A stretch of 64,000 nt of DNA from Pelomonas sp965229315. GTDB taxonomy: Bacteria; Pseudomonadota; Gammaproteobacteria; Burkholderiales; Burkholderiaceae_C. The stretch is taken from assembly GCF_965229315.1 (NCBI RefSeq), contig NZ_CBDDJA010000002.1, positions 248,001 through 312,000 on the forward strand. The letters run 5' to 3'. The translations under genes were made by a program, and so were the position numbers. Numbering within the stretch: position 1 is the stretch's first letter; the number at the start of each line of letters is the position of its first letter. Positions 42,286 through 51,702 of the stretch are shown one piece after another. The notes under the pieces are model-generated. The model searched no databases and had not been told where the DNA came from. It saw only the letters and a list, made by a program, of their open reading frames with translations.

Positions 42286-45141
42286 ATGAACAAGTCCACT
42301 CGCAATCTGTGCGTGCTCGCGGCCCGTTGGTGGCCGCTGGGCCTGCTGACCGTGTTTGCCGGCCCGCTGAATGCCGCGCCGGCCGTGCCCGCCAAGCTCG
42401 GCTCCGGCCTGGGTGAGGTGGTGAAGCAGCAGCTCGCCGACCGCGCCACCGGCCTGAAGGGCTCGCTCAACCGCAGCCTGTCCGACAGCGGCATGCTGAC
42501 CTTCGACACGAGCAGCAGCCTGATCCGCGACGCGCAAGGCCGCGTGCTCGTGAACGTCCTCGTCGACGGCCGCTACCGCCACGACCTGATCAAGAGCCAG
42601 GCGCGTTCGCTCGCGTTCATGGTCGTCACGGCGGAAGACGCCCGGTACCGCGCCGGCGTCATCGAAGGCTACGTGCCCGAGAGCCAGCTGGCCGCGCTGG
42701 CCAAGCTGCCGGGCGTGCGCGCCGTGCACGGCGTGAATCGCCCGATCACCAACGTCGGCGCCGTCACGCAGCAGGGCGTGGTGCAGCACCGCGTCGACCA
42801 GCTGCCGGCCAACATCAACGGCACCGGCATCACCGTCGGCGTGCTGAGCGACTCCTACAACAACTCCACCGCCACCATCAAGGCGGCCAACGACATCGCG
42901 ACTTGCGACCTGCCGGGTGCAGGCAACCCCTGCGGCAACACGATGCCCGTGGAGGTGCTCGAAGAGTCCGGTACCGCAGGTGGCGACGAAGGCCGGGCGA
43001 TGCTGCAACTCATCCACGACATGGCCCCCAAGGCCCGTCTCGGCTTTGCGTCGGCCTTCAACGGCGACGTCTCGTTCGCGAACAACATCCGCGCGCTCGC
43101 CGGCGTGCAGGGCCTGCCGAATTCCAGGCCCGACTTCGCCGCGCAGATCATCGTGGACGACGTGCAGTACTTCAACGAAGGCATGTTCGCCGACACCATC
43201 ATTGCGCAGGCGGTGGATGACGTGACCGCGCTGGGCGTGTCCTATTTCTCCTCGGCCGGCAACACGGCGCCCACCCAGGGCTACGCGTCCGACTTCCGCT
43301 ACGTGCCCGCCGACGCCAACGCCACGGCCGGCACCAACATCAACCTGAGCGGCGTGCCGACGGAGCTGTATGCCGGCGGCTTCCACAACTTCCGCACCGA
43401 TGGCGGCCAGGACATCGCGCAGACGCTGACGCTGGGCACCAGCCGCCAGCTGCGCATGGTCATGCAGTGGGACGACCCGTACGACGTGACGCCCACGGCG
43501 CTGGGCGCGCAGGTCATCCAGACCACCGGCCAGCTGACCACGTCCACGTCGGCACCGACCTTCACGTTCAACGCCACGGCCGGCACGCAGTACGTCGTCG
43601 ACGTGCGCGGCGACTCGACGACCGGCGGCGCGGGCAACCTCGACGTCATCGTCACCGTCATCCAGCCGGACGGCTCGACGCTGTCCACCAACGACACCGG
43701 CACCAGCGAGAACTTCAACTTCTTCGCGCCGCAGTCGGGCACGTACACGATCAAGGTCACCGGCTACAACGGCGATCTGGGCACGTTCGTCGCGACGGTG
43801 AACCAGGGCACGGGCGTCTCGCAGATGACGACCGACTTCAACATGCTCTATTTCCACCCGACCACGGGTGCCTACCTGGGCTGCGCCTGCGAGAACAACA
43901 TCGCGACCAACCGGCCGGCGGAGCTGCCGGCGTCGATCACGTTCCCGACCTCGGTCACGACCAGCCAGGTCCAGCTCGTCATCTCTCGCGCCAGCATCCC
44001 GACCGCGCCGCAGCCCGCCAGCCGCCTGCGCTACAAGATGGTGGCCTCCACCAACGGCTCCACCGGCGCGCCGGCCGAGTACTTCTCGTACAGCACGCCC
44101 GTCACCTACGGCCACAACTCGGCCGCGGGTGCCAACGGTGTGGCGGCCTACAGCCCGTTCCGCCCCAACATCCCGGAGGACTTCTCGTCCACCGGCCCGG
44201 TGCGCATCGTCTGGGACCGCAACAACCAGCGCATCCCCGAGGCCCAGCAGATCCGCCTGAAGCCCGAGATGGCGGCGATGGACGGTGGCAACACCACCTT
44301 CTTCACGTCCGACACCAACCGCGACCTGGACACCTTCCCGAACTTCTTCGGCACCAGCGCCGCCGCACCGACCGCCGCATCCATCGCCGCGCTGGTACTG
44401 CAGGCCAAGGGCGGCCCCGGCTCGGTGACACCGGCGCAGATGCGCACGATGCTGCAGCGCAGCGCCTTCGCGCATGACCTGGACCCGTACTCGTCCACGG
44501 CGCAGGCCATCACGACGAACCGCGGCAAGGTGACGGTGACGCTGGTTGGCGACAACTCCGCCGCCGCGCGCACCGACCGCAACGCGTTCAGCGTCTCCTA
44601 CACCGGCACGAGCGCCATCACCAGCATCACGTTCAACGGCGTCAACGGCAACCCGGGTGGCGGCAATGTCAGCGTGTTCAGCACGCCGGGCCTGGTGTTC
44701 GACACGCGCACGGCCGGCCAGCCGTTCGTCGTCAGCAGCAGCAGCACCGTCGCTGCGGGCAGCGTCACGGCGACCAACCTGAACCAGGCGCCGTCGCCGT
44801 CCGTCACCGGCCAGTTCTACGGCCTGAAGCTGGACTTCGCGGGCGGCACCTTCACCGGTGGCCAGACTCTGCGCTTCGGCGTGGGTCGTGCGGTGCAGCG
44901 CTCCTCCAGCTCGCCGCCGACCGGCACCACGCTCGCCGCCAACTCCGGCGACCTGGCCGGCTCGGTGACGCGCCTGCCCGAGGGCACGCTGGCTGCGGGA
45001 GGCATCACCTTCACCGGCACGCTGGCCGACGGCTCGACGTTCTCCGGCACGCTGGCTAACCGCATCGGCGCGGGCTGGACGTTCCTGGACGGCTGGGGCT
45101 TCATCAACGCGCAGAGCGCCGTGGCCCAGCCGCTGCCCTGA
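42286..45141 (+). CDS. Secreted S8 subtilase-like protease with atypical triad
   Basis: 951 residues, with a signal peptide ending near AAPA. The catalytic Asp is 189 (GITVGVLSDSYNN), oxyanion Asn ~326 (SSAGN) and nucleophile Ser ~691 (FGTSAAAPTAA). The expected subtilisin His motif (HGTHVAG) is absent. At its place is GGDEGRAMLQLIHDMAPKA (Glu ~235), which resembles the Glu of sedolisins. A beta-rich domain lies between ~340 and 520 (PKD/PPC-like), and a long beta-rich tail follows the catalytic core. There is no PEP-CTERM tail. A strong terminator follows. Confidence 0.88.
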   Translation: MNKSTRNLCVLAARWWPLGLLTVFAGPLNAAPAVPAKLGSGLGEVVKQQLADRATGLKGSLNRSLSDSGMLTFDTSSSLIRDAQGRVLVNVLVDGRYRHDLIKSQARSLAFMVVTAEDARYRAGVIEGYVPESQLAALAKLPGVRAVHGVNRPITNVGAVTQQGVVQHRVDQLPANINGTGITVGVLSDSYNNSTATIKAANDIATCDLPGAGNPCGNTMPVEVLEESGTAGGDEGRAMLQLIHDMAPKARLGFASAFNGDVSFANNIRALAGVQGLPNSRPDFAAQIIVDDVQYFNEGMFADTIIAQAVDDVTALGVSYFSSAGNTAPTQGYASDFRYVPADANATAGTNINLSGVPTELYAGGFHNFRTDGGQDIAQTLTLGTSRQLRMVMQWDDPYDVTPTALGAQVIQTTGQLTTSTSAPTFTFNATAGTQYVVDVRGDSTTGGAGNLDVIVTVIQPDGSTLSTNDTGTSENFNFFAPQSGTYTIKVTGYNGDLGTFVATVNQGTGVSQMTTDFNMLYFHPTTGAYLGCACENNIATNRPAELPASITFPTSVTTSQVQLVISRASIPTAPQPASRLRYKMVASTNGSTGAPAEYFSYSTPVTYGHNSAAGANGVAAYSPFRPNIPEDFSSTGPVRIVWDRNNQRIPEAQQIRLKPEMAAMDGGNTTFFTSDTNRDLDTFPNFFGTSAAAPTAASIAALVLQAKGGPGSVTPAQMRTMLQRSAFAHDLDPYSSTAQAITTNRGKVTVTLVGDNSAAARTDRNAFSVSYTGTSAITSITFNGVNGNPGGGNVSVFSTPGLVFDTRTAGQPFVVSSSSTVAAGSVTATNLNQAPSPSVTGQFYGLKLDFAGGTFTGGQTLRFGVGRAVQRSSSSPPTGTTLAANSGDLAGSVTRLPEGTLAAGGITFTGTLADGSTFSGTLANRIGAGWTFLDGWGFINAQSAVAQPLP

Positions 45142-45162
45142 AGCGCCGGACGCACCACGACG

Positions 45163-45187
45163 GGCCAGCCTTCGGGCTGGCCTTTTT
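45163..45187 (+). terminator. Terminator of the subtilase gene
   Basis: Stem GGCCAGCC / GGCTGGCC with a UUCG tetraloop, followed by TTTTT. It lies 21 bp after the stop. Confidence 0.95.
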
Positions 45188-45274
45188 CTTTGCAGCTTGC
45201 CGGTTCCCGGGGCGACGTTTTCCTGGCCGCCGACGTTTACAGTCGCCGCACCTCAGCCTGCCTGCAAGACCGCC

Positions 45275-46558
45275 GTGGACCCGCGCCCCCTGTTGCTCCA
45301 TCTCTACGACGTGGCCGTGGCGAGCGCGCTGCCGGGCCGCGTGCTCGCCGCGCACCTGCCGCCACCGCCTCCGAACGGCCGCACGCTGGTGCTGGGCGCC
45401 GGCAAGGCGGGCGGCGCGATGGCGCAGGCGCTGGAGGCCGCCTGGCCGGCCGATGCGCCACTGTCGGGCCTGGTCATCACACGCTACGGCCACGTGCCGC
45501 CGGGCTACAAGCCGCGCCGTCTGGAGGTCGTCGAGGCCGCCCACCCGGTGCCCGACGCCGCCGGCCTGGCCGCCAGCGAGCGGCTGCTCGCGCTCACACG
45601 CGGCCTCACGGCCGACGACCTCGTCATCTGCCTGATCTCGGGCGGCGGCTCCGCGCTGATGAGCCTGCCGGCGCCGGGGCTGACGCTTTCCGACAAGCAG
45701 GCCGTCAACCGCGCGCTGCTGCACAGCGGCGCGGCCATCGGCGAGATGAACTGCGTGCGCAAGCACCTGTCCGCCATCAAGGGCGGCCGGCTGGGCGCGA
45801 CCTGCGCCCCGGCCCGGGTGCTGACGCTGACGATCAGCGACGTGCCGGGCGACGACCCCGCCGTGATCGCGTCCGGCCCCACGGTGGCTGACGCGAGCAC
45901 CTGCGCCGACGCGCTGGCCATCTGCCGCCGCTACCGCATCGAGCTGCCGCCGGCCGCCCGTGCGGGCCTGGAGTCCGGTGCGTTCGAGACGCCCAAGCCC
46001 GGCGACGCGCGTTTTGCGGGCCACGACCTGGTCATGCTGTCCACGCCGCAGCTGAGCCTGGAGGCGGCGGCGGCCGCGGCGCGCGCGCAAGGCATCGCGG
46101 CGCACATCCTCAGCGACGAGATCGAGGGCGAGTCGCGCGTCGTCGGCGGCGTGCACGCGGCGCTGGCCCGCGCCGTCGCGCGCCGCGGCGAGCCGTTCGC
46201 CAAACCCTGCGTGATCCTGTCCGGCGGCGAGACGACGGTGACCGTCAGCGCCGCCCGGCCGCCCGGCAAGGGCGGCCGGGCCACCGAGTTCCTGCTCGGC
46301 TGCGCGATGGCGCTGCAGTGCGAGCCCGGCGTCTACGCGCTGGCGGCGGACACCGATGGCATCGACGGCGTCGGCCCGCATGCCGGCGCGCTGCTGACGC
46401 CCACCAGCCTGGCCCGCGCCCGAGCGCTGGGGCTGAACCCGCAGGCGCTGCTGGACGCCCACGACAGCGCCAGCTTCTTCGCGCCGCTGGGCGACCTGCT
46501 GGTGCCCGGCCCGAGCTTCACCAACGTCAACGACTTCCGCGCGCTGCTGGTCGTCTGA
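45275..46558 (+). CDS. Glycerate 2-kinase (MOFRL family)
   Basis: 427 residues from GTG 45275; the long frame starts upstream at 45197 in low-quality sequence. The DUF4147 N-terminal domain has LVLGAGKAGGAMAQALEAAW and ISGGGSALMSLPAPG. The MOFRL domain has VILSGGETTVTV and AADTDGIDGVG. The family includes GckA glycerate 2-kinases and TtuD hydroxypyruvate reductases; kinase is favoured by current knowledge. It feeds glycerate from glyoxylate or ureide breakdown into glycolysis. Confidence 0.9.
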   Translation: MDPRPLLLHLYDVAVASALPGRVLAAHLPPPPPNGRTLVLGAGKAGGAMAQALEAAWPADAPLSGLVITRYGHVPPGYKPRRLEVVEAAHPVPDAAGLAASERLLALTRGLTADDLVICLISGGGSALMSLPAPGLTLSDKQAVNRALLHSGAAIGEMNCVRKHLSAIKGGRLGATCAPARVLTLTISDVPGDDPAVIASGPTVADASTCADALAICRRYRIELPPAARAGLESGAFETPKPGDARFAGHDLVMLSTPQLSLEAAAAAARAQGIAAHILSDEIEGESRVVGGVHAALARAVARRGEPFAKPCVILSGGETTVTVSAARPPGKGGRATEFLLGCAMALQCEPGVYALAADTDGIDGVGPHAGALLTPTSLARARALGLNPQALLDAHDSASFFAPLGDLLVPGPSFTNVNDFRALLVV

Positions 46559-46564
46559 GCCGGG

Positions 46565-47101
46565 TCACTGGCAGGCTGCCGTCGGCGCGGCGCCCGCTTC
46601 GCCATACGACAGGCGCAGCAACGCGGGCCGCGCGCCCGGCCTGAGCACGAACGCGTGCTGAAAGCTGCCTTCGCACAGTTCAGGCACGACCGGCCCGCCC
46701 AATGCCACCAGGAGGGCCGGCACGGTGTTGCTGTGGCCCACGACGAGCACCGTGCCGCTGAGCGCTCGCACCGCATCCGCCACCTCGCGGATGTGGGCGG
46801 CGGCGTCGCCGCGCCGGGCTTCCACCACCTGGGGCTGCAGGCCCAGCGCCCGGGCCAGCGGCGCGGCGGTGTCGCGTGTGCGGCGGAACTGCGTCGTCAC
46901 GATGGCGCTGACATGCGCATCGGCCAGCGCCCGCGCCAGGGCCTGCGCGCGCTGCTCGCCGGCCGGCGTGAGGCCGGGGTCGGCCGCGGGCTCGGCGGCG
47001 CGTTCGGCGTGGCGCACGAGGATGACGAGGTCGGGCGTGGCGGAGGCCGGCAGCGCCAGCGTGGCGCACAGCAGGGCGATCAGAGAATGACGAAGGCTCA
47101 T
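46565..47101 (-). CDS. Secreted histidine phosphatase (SixA-like)
   Basis: 178 residues from ATG 47101. Signal peptide MSLRHSLIALLCATLALPASA directs it to the periplasm. The RHAE motif (LVILVRHAERAAEP) and second His (VLVVGHSNTVPALLVALGG) are both present, so the catalytic set looks complete. The substrate is unknown. It is divergent from lolC, and its stop lies 6 bp from the convergent glycerate kinase stop. Confidence 0.88.
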   Translation of the reverse strand: MSLRHSLIALLCATLALPASATPDLVILVRHAERAAEPAADPGLTPAGEQRAQALARALADAHVSAIVTTQFRRTRDTAAPLARALGLQPQVVEARRGDAAAHIREVADAVRALSGTVLVVGHSNTVPALLVALGGPVVPELCEGSFQHAFVLRPGARPALLRLSYGEAGAAPTAACQ

Positions 47102-47189
47102 GGCGGGTCCAGGCGATGCTGTCCGACATTGTCGGCACGGGCCGCCAGTTACCATCCCGGCCCCATGCAGCCCGCCTTCGCACCGCCCC

Positions 47190-48446
47190 ATGCCCTTGCC
47201 GTTTGAACTCCAGGTCGGCTGGCGCTACACCCGCGCCGGGCGCGGCGGGCGGCGCAACCGCTTCATCAGCTTCATCTCCGGCGTGTCCATGATCGGCATC
47301 GCGCTGGGCGTGATGGCGCTGATCGTCGTGCTGTCGGTGATGAACGGCTTCCAGAAGGAAGTGCGCGACCGCATGCTCAACGTCATCGCCCACGTCGAGC
47401 TGCTGAACTACTCGGGCCAGGCGCTGCCGGACTGGCAGGCCACGGCCGCCAAGGCGCGGCAGAACCCGCAGGTCATCGGCGCGGCGCCCTTCATCGTCAG
47501 CCAGAGCCTGATCGCCCGCGGCGAGGACATGCGCGGCGCCATCATCCGCGGCATCTCGCCGGCCGAGGAAGCGACCGTCACCGGCCTGGGCGCGCAGCTC
47601 CGGGACACGGCCTACGCGCGGCTGAAGCCGGGCGAGTGGAACATCGTCATCGGCGCGGAGATGGCGCGGCTGCTGGGCGTGCACGAGGGCGACAAGATCA
47701 CCGTCGTGTCGCCGGGCGGCCAGGTCACGCCGGCCGGCGTCGTGCCGCGGCTCAAGAGCTTCACGGTGGTCGGCACCTTCAATTCCGGCCACTACGAATA
47801 CGACTCGGGCCTGGCGCTGATCCACGTCGACGACGCGGCCAAGCTGTTCCGCTTCGAGGGCCCGACCGGCGTGCAGCTGCGGCTCAAGGACGTGCACGAG
47901 GCGCGCCGCGTCGCGGCCGAGCTGAGCCAGCAGATGGGGCCGGACATCCTGGTGCGCGACTGGACGCGTTCCAACGCGACCTGGTTCGACGCCGTGCAGA
48001 TCGAGAAACGCATGATGAGCATCGTGCTGACGCTGATCGTCGCCGTGGCGGCCTTCAACCTCGTCTCCACCCTCGTGATGACGGTGACCGACAAGCAGAG
48101 CGACATCGCCATCCTGCGCACGCTGGGCGCCAGCCCCCGCTCCGTGATGGGCATCTTCATCGTGCAGGGCGCCGTGTCGGGCGTCATCGGCACGCTGGCC
48201 GGTGTCGGCCTGGGCCTGCTGATCGCCTTCAACATCGACGTCATCGTGCCCTTCATCGAACACCTGCTGAACGTCAGCTTCCTGCCGGGCAGCATCTACC
48301 TCATCAGCCAGATGCCCAGCGACCCGCAGCAGGGCGACATCGTCCCCATCGCCATCGGTTCGCTGGCGCTGGCCTTCCTGGCCACGCTGTACCCGAGCTG
48401 GCGCGCCAGCCGCGTGCAGCCGGCGGAGGCGCTGCGCTATGAGTGA
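47190..48446 (+). CDS. lolC: Lipoprotein-releasing ABC transporter permease LolC/E
   Basis: 418 residues. It starts MPLPFELQVGWRYTR, with the classic RFISFISGVSMIGIALGVMALIVVLSVMNGF first helix, a long periplasmic loop and three C-terminal helices. It works with LolD to move lipoproteins out of the inner membrane onto LolA. Only one permease gene is here, as in many betaproteobacteria with a LolC/E homodimer (LolF-like). The stop overlaps lolD by 8 bp. Confidence 0.94.
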   Translation: MPLPFELQVGWRYTRAGRGGRRNRFISFISGVSMIGIALGVMALIVVLSVMNGFQKEVRDRMLNVIAHVELLNYSGQALPDWQATAAKARQNPQVIGAAPFIVSQSLIARGEDMRGAIIRGISPAEEATVTGLGAQLRDTAYARLKPGEWNIVIGAEMARLLGVHEGDKITVVSPGGQVTPAGVVPRLKSFTVVGTFNSGHYEYDSGLALIHVDDAAKLFRFEGPTGVQLRLKDVHEARRVAAELSQQMGPDILVRDWTRSNATWFDAVQIEKRMMSIVLTLIVAVAAFNLVSTLVMTVTDKQSDIAILRTLGASPRSVMGIFIVQGAVSGVIGTLAGVGLGLLIAFNIDVIVPFIEHLLNVSFLPGSIYLISQMPSDPQQGDIVPIAIGSLALAFLATLYPSWRASRVQPAEALRYE

Positions 48447-49119
48447 ACTTGTGCTGAACGCGACCGGCCTGACCCGTCGCTTCGAAGAAGGGGGTCTCGA
48501 CGTCACCGTGCTGCGCGGCGTCGACCTCACCGTGAAGCGCGGCGAGACGCTGGCCATCGTCGGCGCGTCGGGCTCGGGCAAGTCCACGCTGCTGCACCTG
48601 CTGGGCGGGCTGGACCAGCCCACCGCGGGCAATGTCACGCTGATGGGCCGGCCGCTGGCGCCCATGGACGAGGCCGAGCGTGGCCGCTGGCGCAACCAGC
48701 ATCTGGGCTTCGTCTACCAGTTCCATCACCTGCTGCCCGAGTTCAGCGCGGTGGACAACGTCGCGATGCCGCTGCGCATCCGCCGCCAGACGCCCGACCA
48801 GGCGCGCGCCACCGCCGCCGAGATGCTCGCCCGCGTGGGGCTGAAGGAGCGGCTGCACCACCGCCCGTCCGAACTCTCCGGCGGCGAACGCCAGCGCGTG
48901 GCCATCGCGCGGGCGCTGGTCACGCGCCCGGCCTGCGTGCTGGCCGACGAGCCCACCGGCAACCTCGACCGCGACACGGCCGATGCCGTCTTCGCGCTGA
49001 TGCTGGAGCGCGCGCGCGAGCAGGGCACCGCCTTCGTCCTCGTCACCCACGACCGCGACCTGGCGGCGCGCTGCGACCGGCAGCTGCTGCTGGTCGCGGG
49101 CCAATTCGAGACCCCATGA
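48439..49119 (+). CDS. lolD: Lipoprotein-releasing ABC transporter ATPase LolD
   Basis: 226 residues. Walker A is GASGSGKSTLLHLL, the Q loop is FVYQFHHLLPEFSAVDNV, the signature is LSGGERQRVAIARAL and Walker B is VLADEPTGNLD. It powers LolC. Its start overlaps the lolC stop by 8 bp and its stop overlaps purU (ATGA), so all three are coupled. Confidence 0.97.
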   Translation: MSELVLNATGLTRRFEEGGLDVTVLRGVDLTVKRGETLAIVGASGSGKSTLLHLLGGLDQPTAGNVTLMGRPLAPMDEAERGRWRNQHLGFVYQFHHLLPEFSAVDNVAMPLRIRRQTPDQARATAAEMLARVGLKERLHHRPSELSGGERQRVAIARALVTRPACVLADEPTGNLDRDTADAVFALMLERAREQGTAFVLVTHDRDLAARCDRQLLLVAGQFETP

Positions 49120-49970
49120 CGCCGCGTTTCGTCCTCAAGCTCTCCTGCCCCGACCGCGCGGGCATCGTCCATGCCGTGACCGGCGTGCTGCTGCGCGAAG
49201 GCGGCAACATCCTCACGTCGCACCAGCATGGCGATGCCGACCATGCGCGTTTCTTCATGCGCATCGAGTTCGAAGCGTCGGCCGAAGAGACCGCGCTGCA
49301 GGCCGCCTTCCGGCCGCTGGCAGACGAATTCGGCATGGACTGGGCGCTGGTCGCCCGCGCCCGCAAGACGCGCGTGCTGCTGCTGGTGTCCAAGCTGGGC
49401 CACTGCCTGAACGACCTGCTGTTCCGCGTGCAGACGGGGCACCTGCCCATCGAGATCCCGGCCATCGTCTCCAACCACCGCGACTTCTACCAGCTCGCGG
49501 CGTCGCACAACATCCCGTTCCACCATTTCCCGCTGCTGGGCGCCACGGACGCGCAGAAGGCCGCGCAGGAAGCCAAGATCCGCGAAGTCGTGGCCGACAA
49601 CGCCATCGACCTGGTCGTGCTGGCGCGCTACATGCAGATCCTGTCTCCGGACCTGTGCCGCGACCTGAGCGGCAAGGCCATCAACATCCACCACAGCTTC
49701 CTGCCCAGCTTCAAAGGCGCCAGGCCCTACCACCAGGCCTACGAGCGCGGCGTGAAGCTGATCGGCGCGACGGCCCACTACGTGACGAGCGACCTCGACG
49801 AGGGCCCGATCATCGAGCAGGAGGTCGCCCGCATCGATCACAGCATGCCGCCCGAGCAGCTGGTGGGCATCGGCCGCGACATGGAGTGCGTGGCGCTGGC
49901 GCGGGCCATCCAATGGCATGCGGAGCATCGGGTGCTGCTGAATGGCAACCGCACCGTCGTCTTCCGCTGA
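49116..49970 (+). CDS. purU: Formyltetrahydrofolate deformylase
   Basis: 284 residues. An N-terminal ACT domain (FVLKLSCPDRAGIVHAVTGVL) is followed by a formyltransferase-type catalytic domain with INIHHSFLPSFKGA, carrying the active His, and SDLDEGPIIEQEV. It hydrolyses 10-formyl-THF to THF and formate, balancing one-carbon pools. It overlaps lolD by 4 bp, an unusual operon partner. Confidence 0.97.
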   Translation: MTPRFVLKLSCPDRAGIVHAVTGVLLREGGNILTSHQHGDADHARFFMRIEFEASAEETALQAAFRPLADEFGMDWALVARARKTRVLLLVSKLGHCLNDLLFRVQTGHLPIEIPAIVSNHRDFYQLAASHNIPFHHFPLLGATDAQKAAQEAKIREVVADNAIDLVVLARYMQILSPDLCRDLSGKAINIHHSFLPSFKGARPYHQAYERGVKLIGATAHYVTSDLDEGPIIEQEVARIDHSMPPEQLVGIGRDMECVALARAIQWHAEHRVLLNGNRTVVFR

Positions 49971-49981
49971 GAGAGCCGGCA

Positions 49982-50800
49982 GTGTGGATCGACACCCACT
50001 GCCACCTGGACGCGGCCGAGTTCGACGCCGACCGTGACGCCGTCGTCGCGCGGGCCAGGGCCGCGGGCGTCACGCAGATCGTCATCCCCGCCGTCAATGC
50101 GCACCACCTCGAACGCGTGCGCGAACTGGCGCACGAGCACGACCTGACCTACGCACTGGGCATCCATCCGCTGTGCGTGATGGGTGCGGCGCCGGGCGAC
50201 CTGGACCGCGTGGCCGAGGCGCTGGCGAAGCACGCCGACGACCCGCGGCTTGTCGCCGTCGGGGAGATCGGCCTGGACTTCTTCGTGCCGGGCCTGGACC
50301 CGGCCACGCAGCAGCATTTCTATGTCGAGCAGCTCAAGCTCGCCCAGCGCGCCCGGCTGCCCGTGCTGCTGCATGTGCGCCGCAGCGCGGACCAGTTGCT
50401 GGCCGGGCTGCGCCGCGTGGGCTTCACGCAGGGTGGCATCGCGCATGCCTTCAACGGCAGCGAACAGCAGGCGCAGGCCTTTATCGACCTGGGCTTCAAG
50501 CTGGGCTTCGGCGGCACGCTGACCTTCGAGCGCTCGCTGCAGATCCGACGCATTGCGGCACAAGTGCCGGAGACAGCGCTGGTCATGGAGACGGACTCAC
50601 CGGACATTCCGCCGCAGTGGCTCTACAAGACCGCGCAGCAGCGGGAGGCCGACCCGGGCCAGGCGCGCAATGAGCCGGCCGAGCTGCCTCGCATGGCCGA
50701 GAGCCTGTCGGCGCTGCGCGGCTGGACCGTGGCAGGCACCGCCGCCGTCACGAGCGCCAATGCCATCGCCGCGCTGCCGCGGCTGGCGGCGTTCAGCTGA
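49982..50800 (+). CDS. TatD family metal-dependent hydrolase
   Basis: 272 residues from GTG 49982 (VWIDTHCHLDAAEFD). The amidohydrolase TIM-barrel motifs are HCHLD, GIHP, VGEIGLDFF, LLHVRRS, and METDSPDIPP. TatD-like proteins are 3'-5' DNA/RNA exonucleases or D-aminoacyl-tRNA deacylases; the exact substrate is not set. It follows purU by 11 bp and overlaps the convergent next gene by 8 bp. Confidence 0.93.
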   Translation: MWIDTHCHLDAAEFDADRDAVVARARAAGVTQIVIPAVNAHHLERVRELAHEHDLTYALGIHPLCVMGAAPGDLDRVAEALAKHADDPRLVAVGEIGLDFFVPGLDPATQQHFYVEQLKLAQRARLPVLLHVRRSADQLLAGLRRVGFTQGGIAHAFNGSEQQAQAFIDLGFKLGFGGTLTFERSLQIRRIAAQVPETALVMETDSPDIPPQWLYKTAQQREADPGQARNEPAELPRMAESLSALRGWTVAGTAAVTSANAIAALPRLAAFS

Positions 50801-51623
50801 GGTTGACGCGGAACTCCGAGACGATCTCCTGATCGGCCTCCTCCGGCCGGCAGCGGTATCCGCCGACGGCCGTTTCGACGGCGCGGATCAGCGATCGGGG
50901 CACGGCCCCTGTGACGCGGATGTTCTCGACGCGCCCGTCCGCCTTCAGCAGGAAGCGCACGGCAACCTGGTAGTCGCCGTTCTTCAATGACGGCACCTCC
51001 GGCACCGGCATCGTGGGGCAGCGGCCACGCGGCAGCTTGATGGCGGGTGGCGTGTAGACGAGGTCGAAGCGCCTGGCGTAGTCCGCGATCGGTTCCATGC
51101 CGATGGCCGCACGGCGCTTGTCCATGTTCGCCTCGTCCTCGATGGGCGCGAAGCGCAGCTTGCCGCCCGGCCCCGTGCCGAGCTGGCTGCCGTAGCGCTG
51201 CGGCTTGCCTTCGCGCATCAGCATGCGGTCCTCCAGCATGCCCAGCTCCGCCGCAGACAGGTCGCCGCGCTGCTGGGCCTCGCGCATCAGCGGCAGGTAG
51301 CGGCGCTGCACTGCGGGTTCGGCATGCTGCACGATCAGGAAGGCCGTGCTGCTGGCGCGACCGCCGCTCGGCCAGCCGTGGCGGTCCAGCAGCTCGGCCA
51401 GCCGCGCCATGTTGGCGGCATCGATGGCCTGCTGCCCATCGCTCAGCGCCTTGAACTCGGCAGTCTTGCCCTGGCCCTTGACCAGCAGGTCGTGCAGGCG
51501 CTGGCGGTCCCGCTGGTCCAGTTCGCGCATCGGCTCCAGTTCGGCCCAGAGATCGGCGGCGTACGGCTCGGCCGCCGCGACGGCCAGAGACACGAAGAGG
51601 GCAGCGAGCAGCAGTCGTTTCAT
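50793..51623 (-). CDS. DUF6624-like domain fused to a TonB C-terminal domain
   Basis: 276 residues. Signal peptide MKRLLLAALFVSLAVAAAEPY is followed by a helical domain (~25-165) with LDQRDRQRLHDLL, HGWPSGGRASSTAFLIVQHA and LPLMREAQQRGDLSAAELGMLEDR, the DUF6624 layout. The C-terminus (~195-276: NGDYQVAVRFLLKADGRVENIRVTGAV, RCRPEEADQEIVSEFRVNL) is a TonB-type C-terminal fold. The N-terminal segment could be a cleaved signal or a TonB-style anchor. It may form a periplasmic accessory to TonB-dependent transport. Confidence 0.8.
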   Translation of the reverse strand: MKRLLLAALFVSLAVAAAEPYAADLWAELEPMRELDQRDRQRLHDLLVKGQGKTAEFKALSDGQQAIDAANMARLAELLDRHGWPSGGRASSTAFLIVQHAEPAVQRRYLPLMREAQQRGDLSAAELGMLEDRMLMREGKPQRYGSQLGTGPGGKLRFAPIEDEANMDKRRAAIGMEPIADYARRFDLVYTPPAIKLPRGRCPTMPVPEVPSLKNGDYQVAVRFLLKADGRVENIRVTGAVPRSLIRAVETAVGGYRCRPEEADQEIVSEFRVNLS

Positions 51624-51702
51624 GACGGTCCAACGCAGGGCTTGGGGGGCAGGCGCCACAAGGCGGAACGCAGGCAGCCAGGCGAGCCAAGGCGCCGTGG
51701 CT

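Noticed and set aside
42250..44475. 741-codon antisense frame over the protease gene
   Set aside because: No domain, biased Val/Arg/His/Gly content, and the plus-strand protease is clearly coding.
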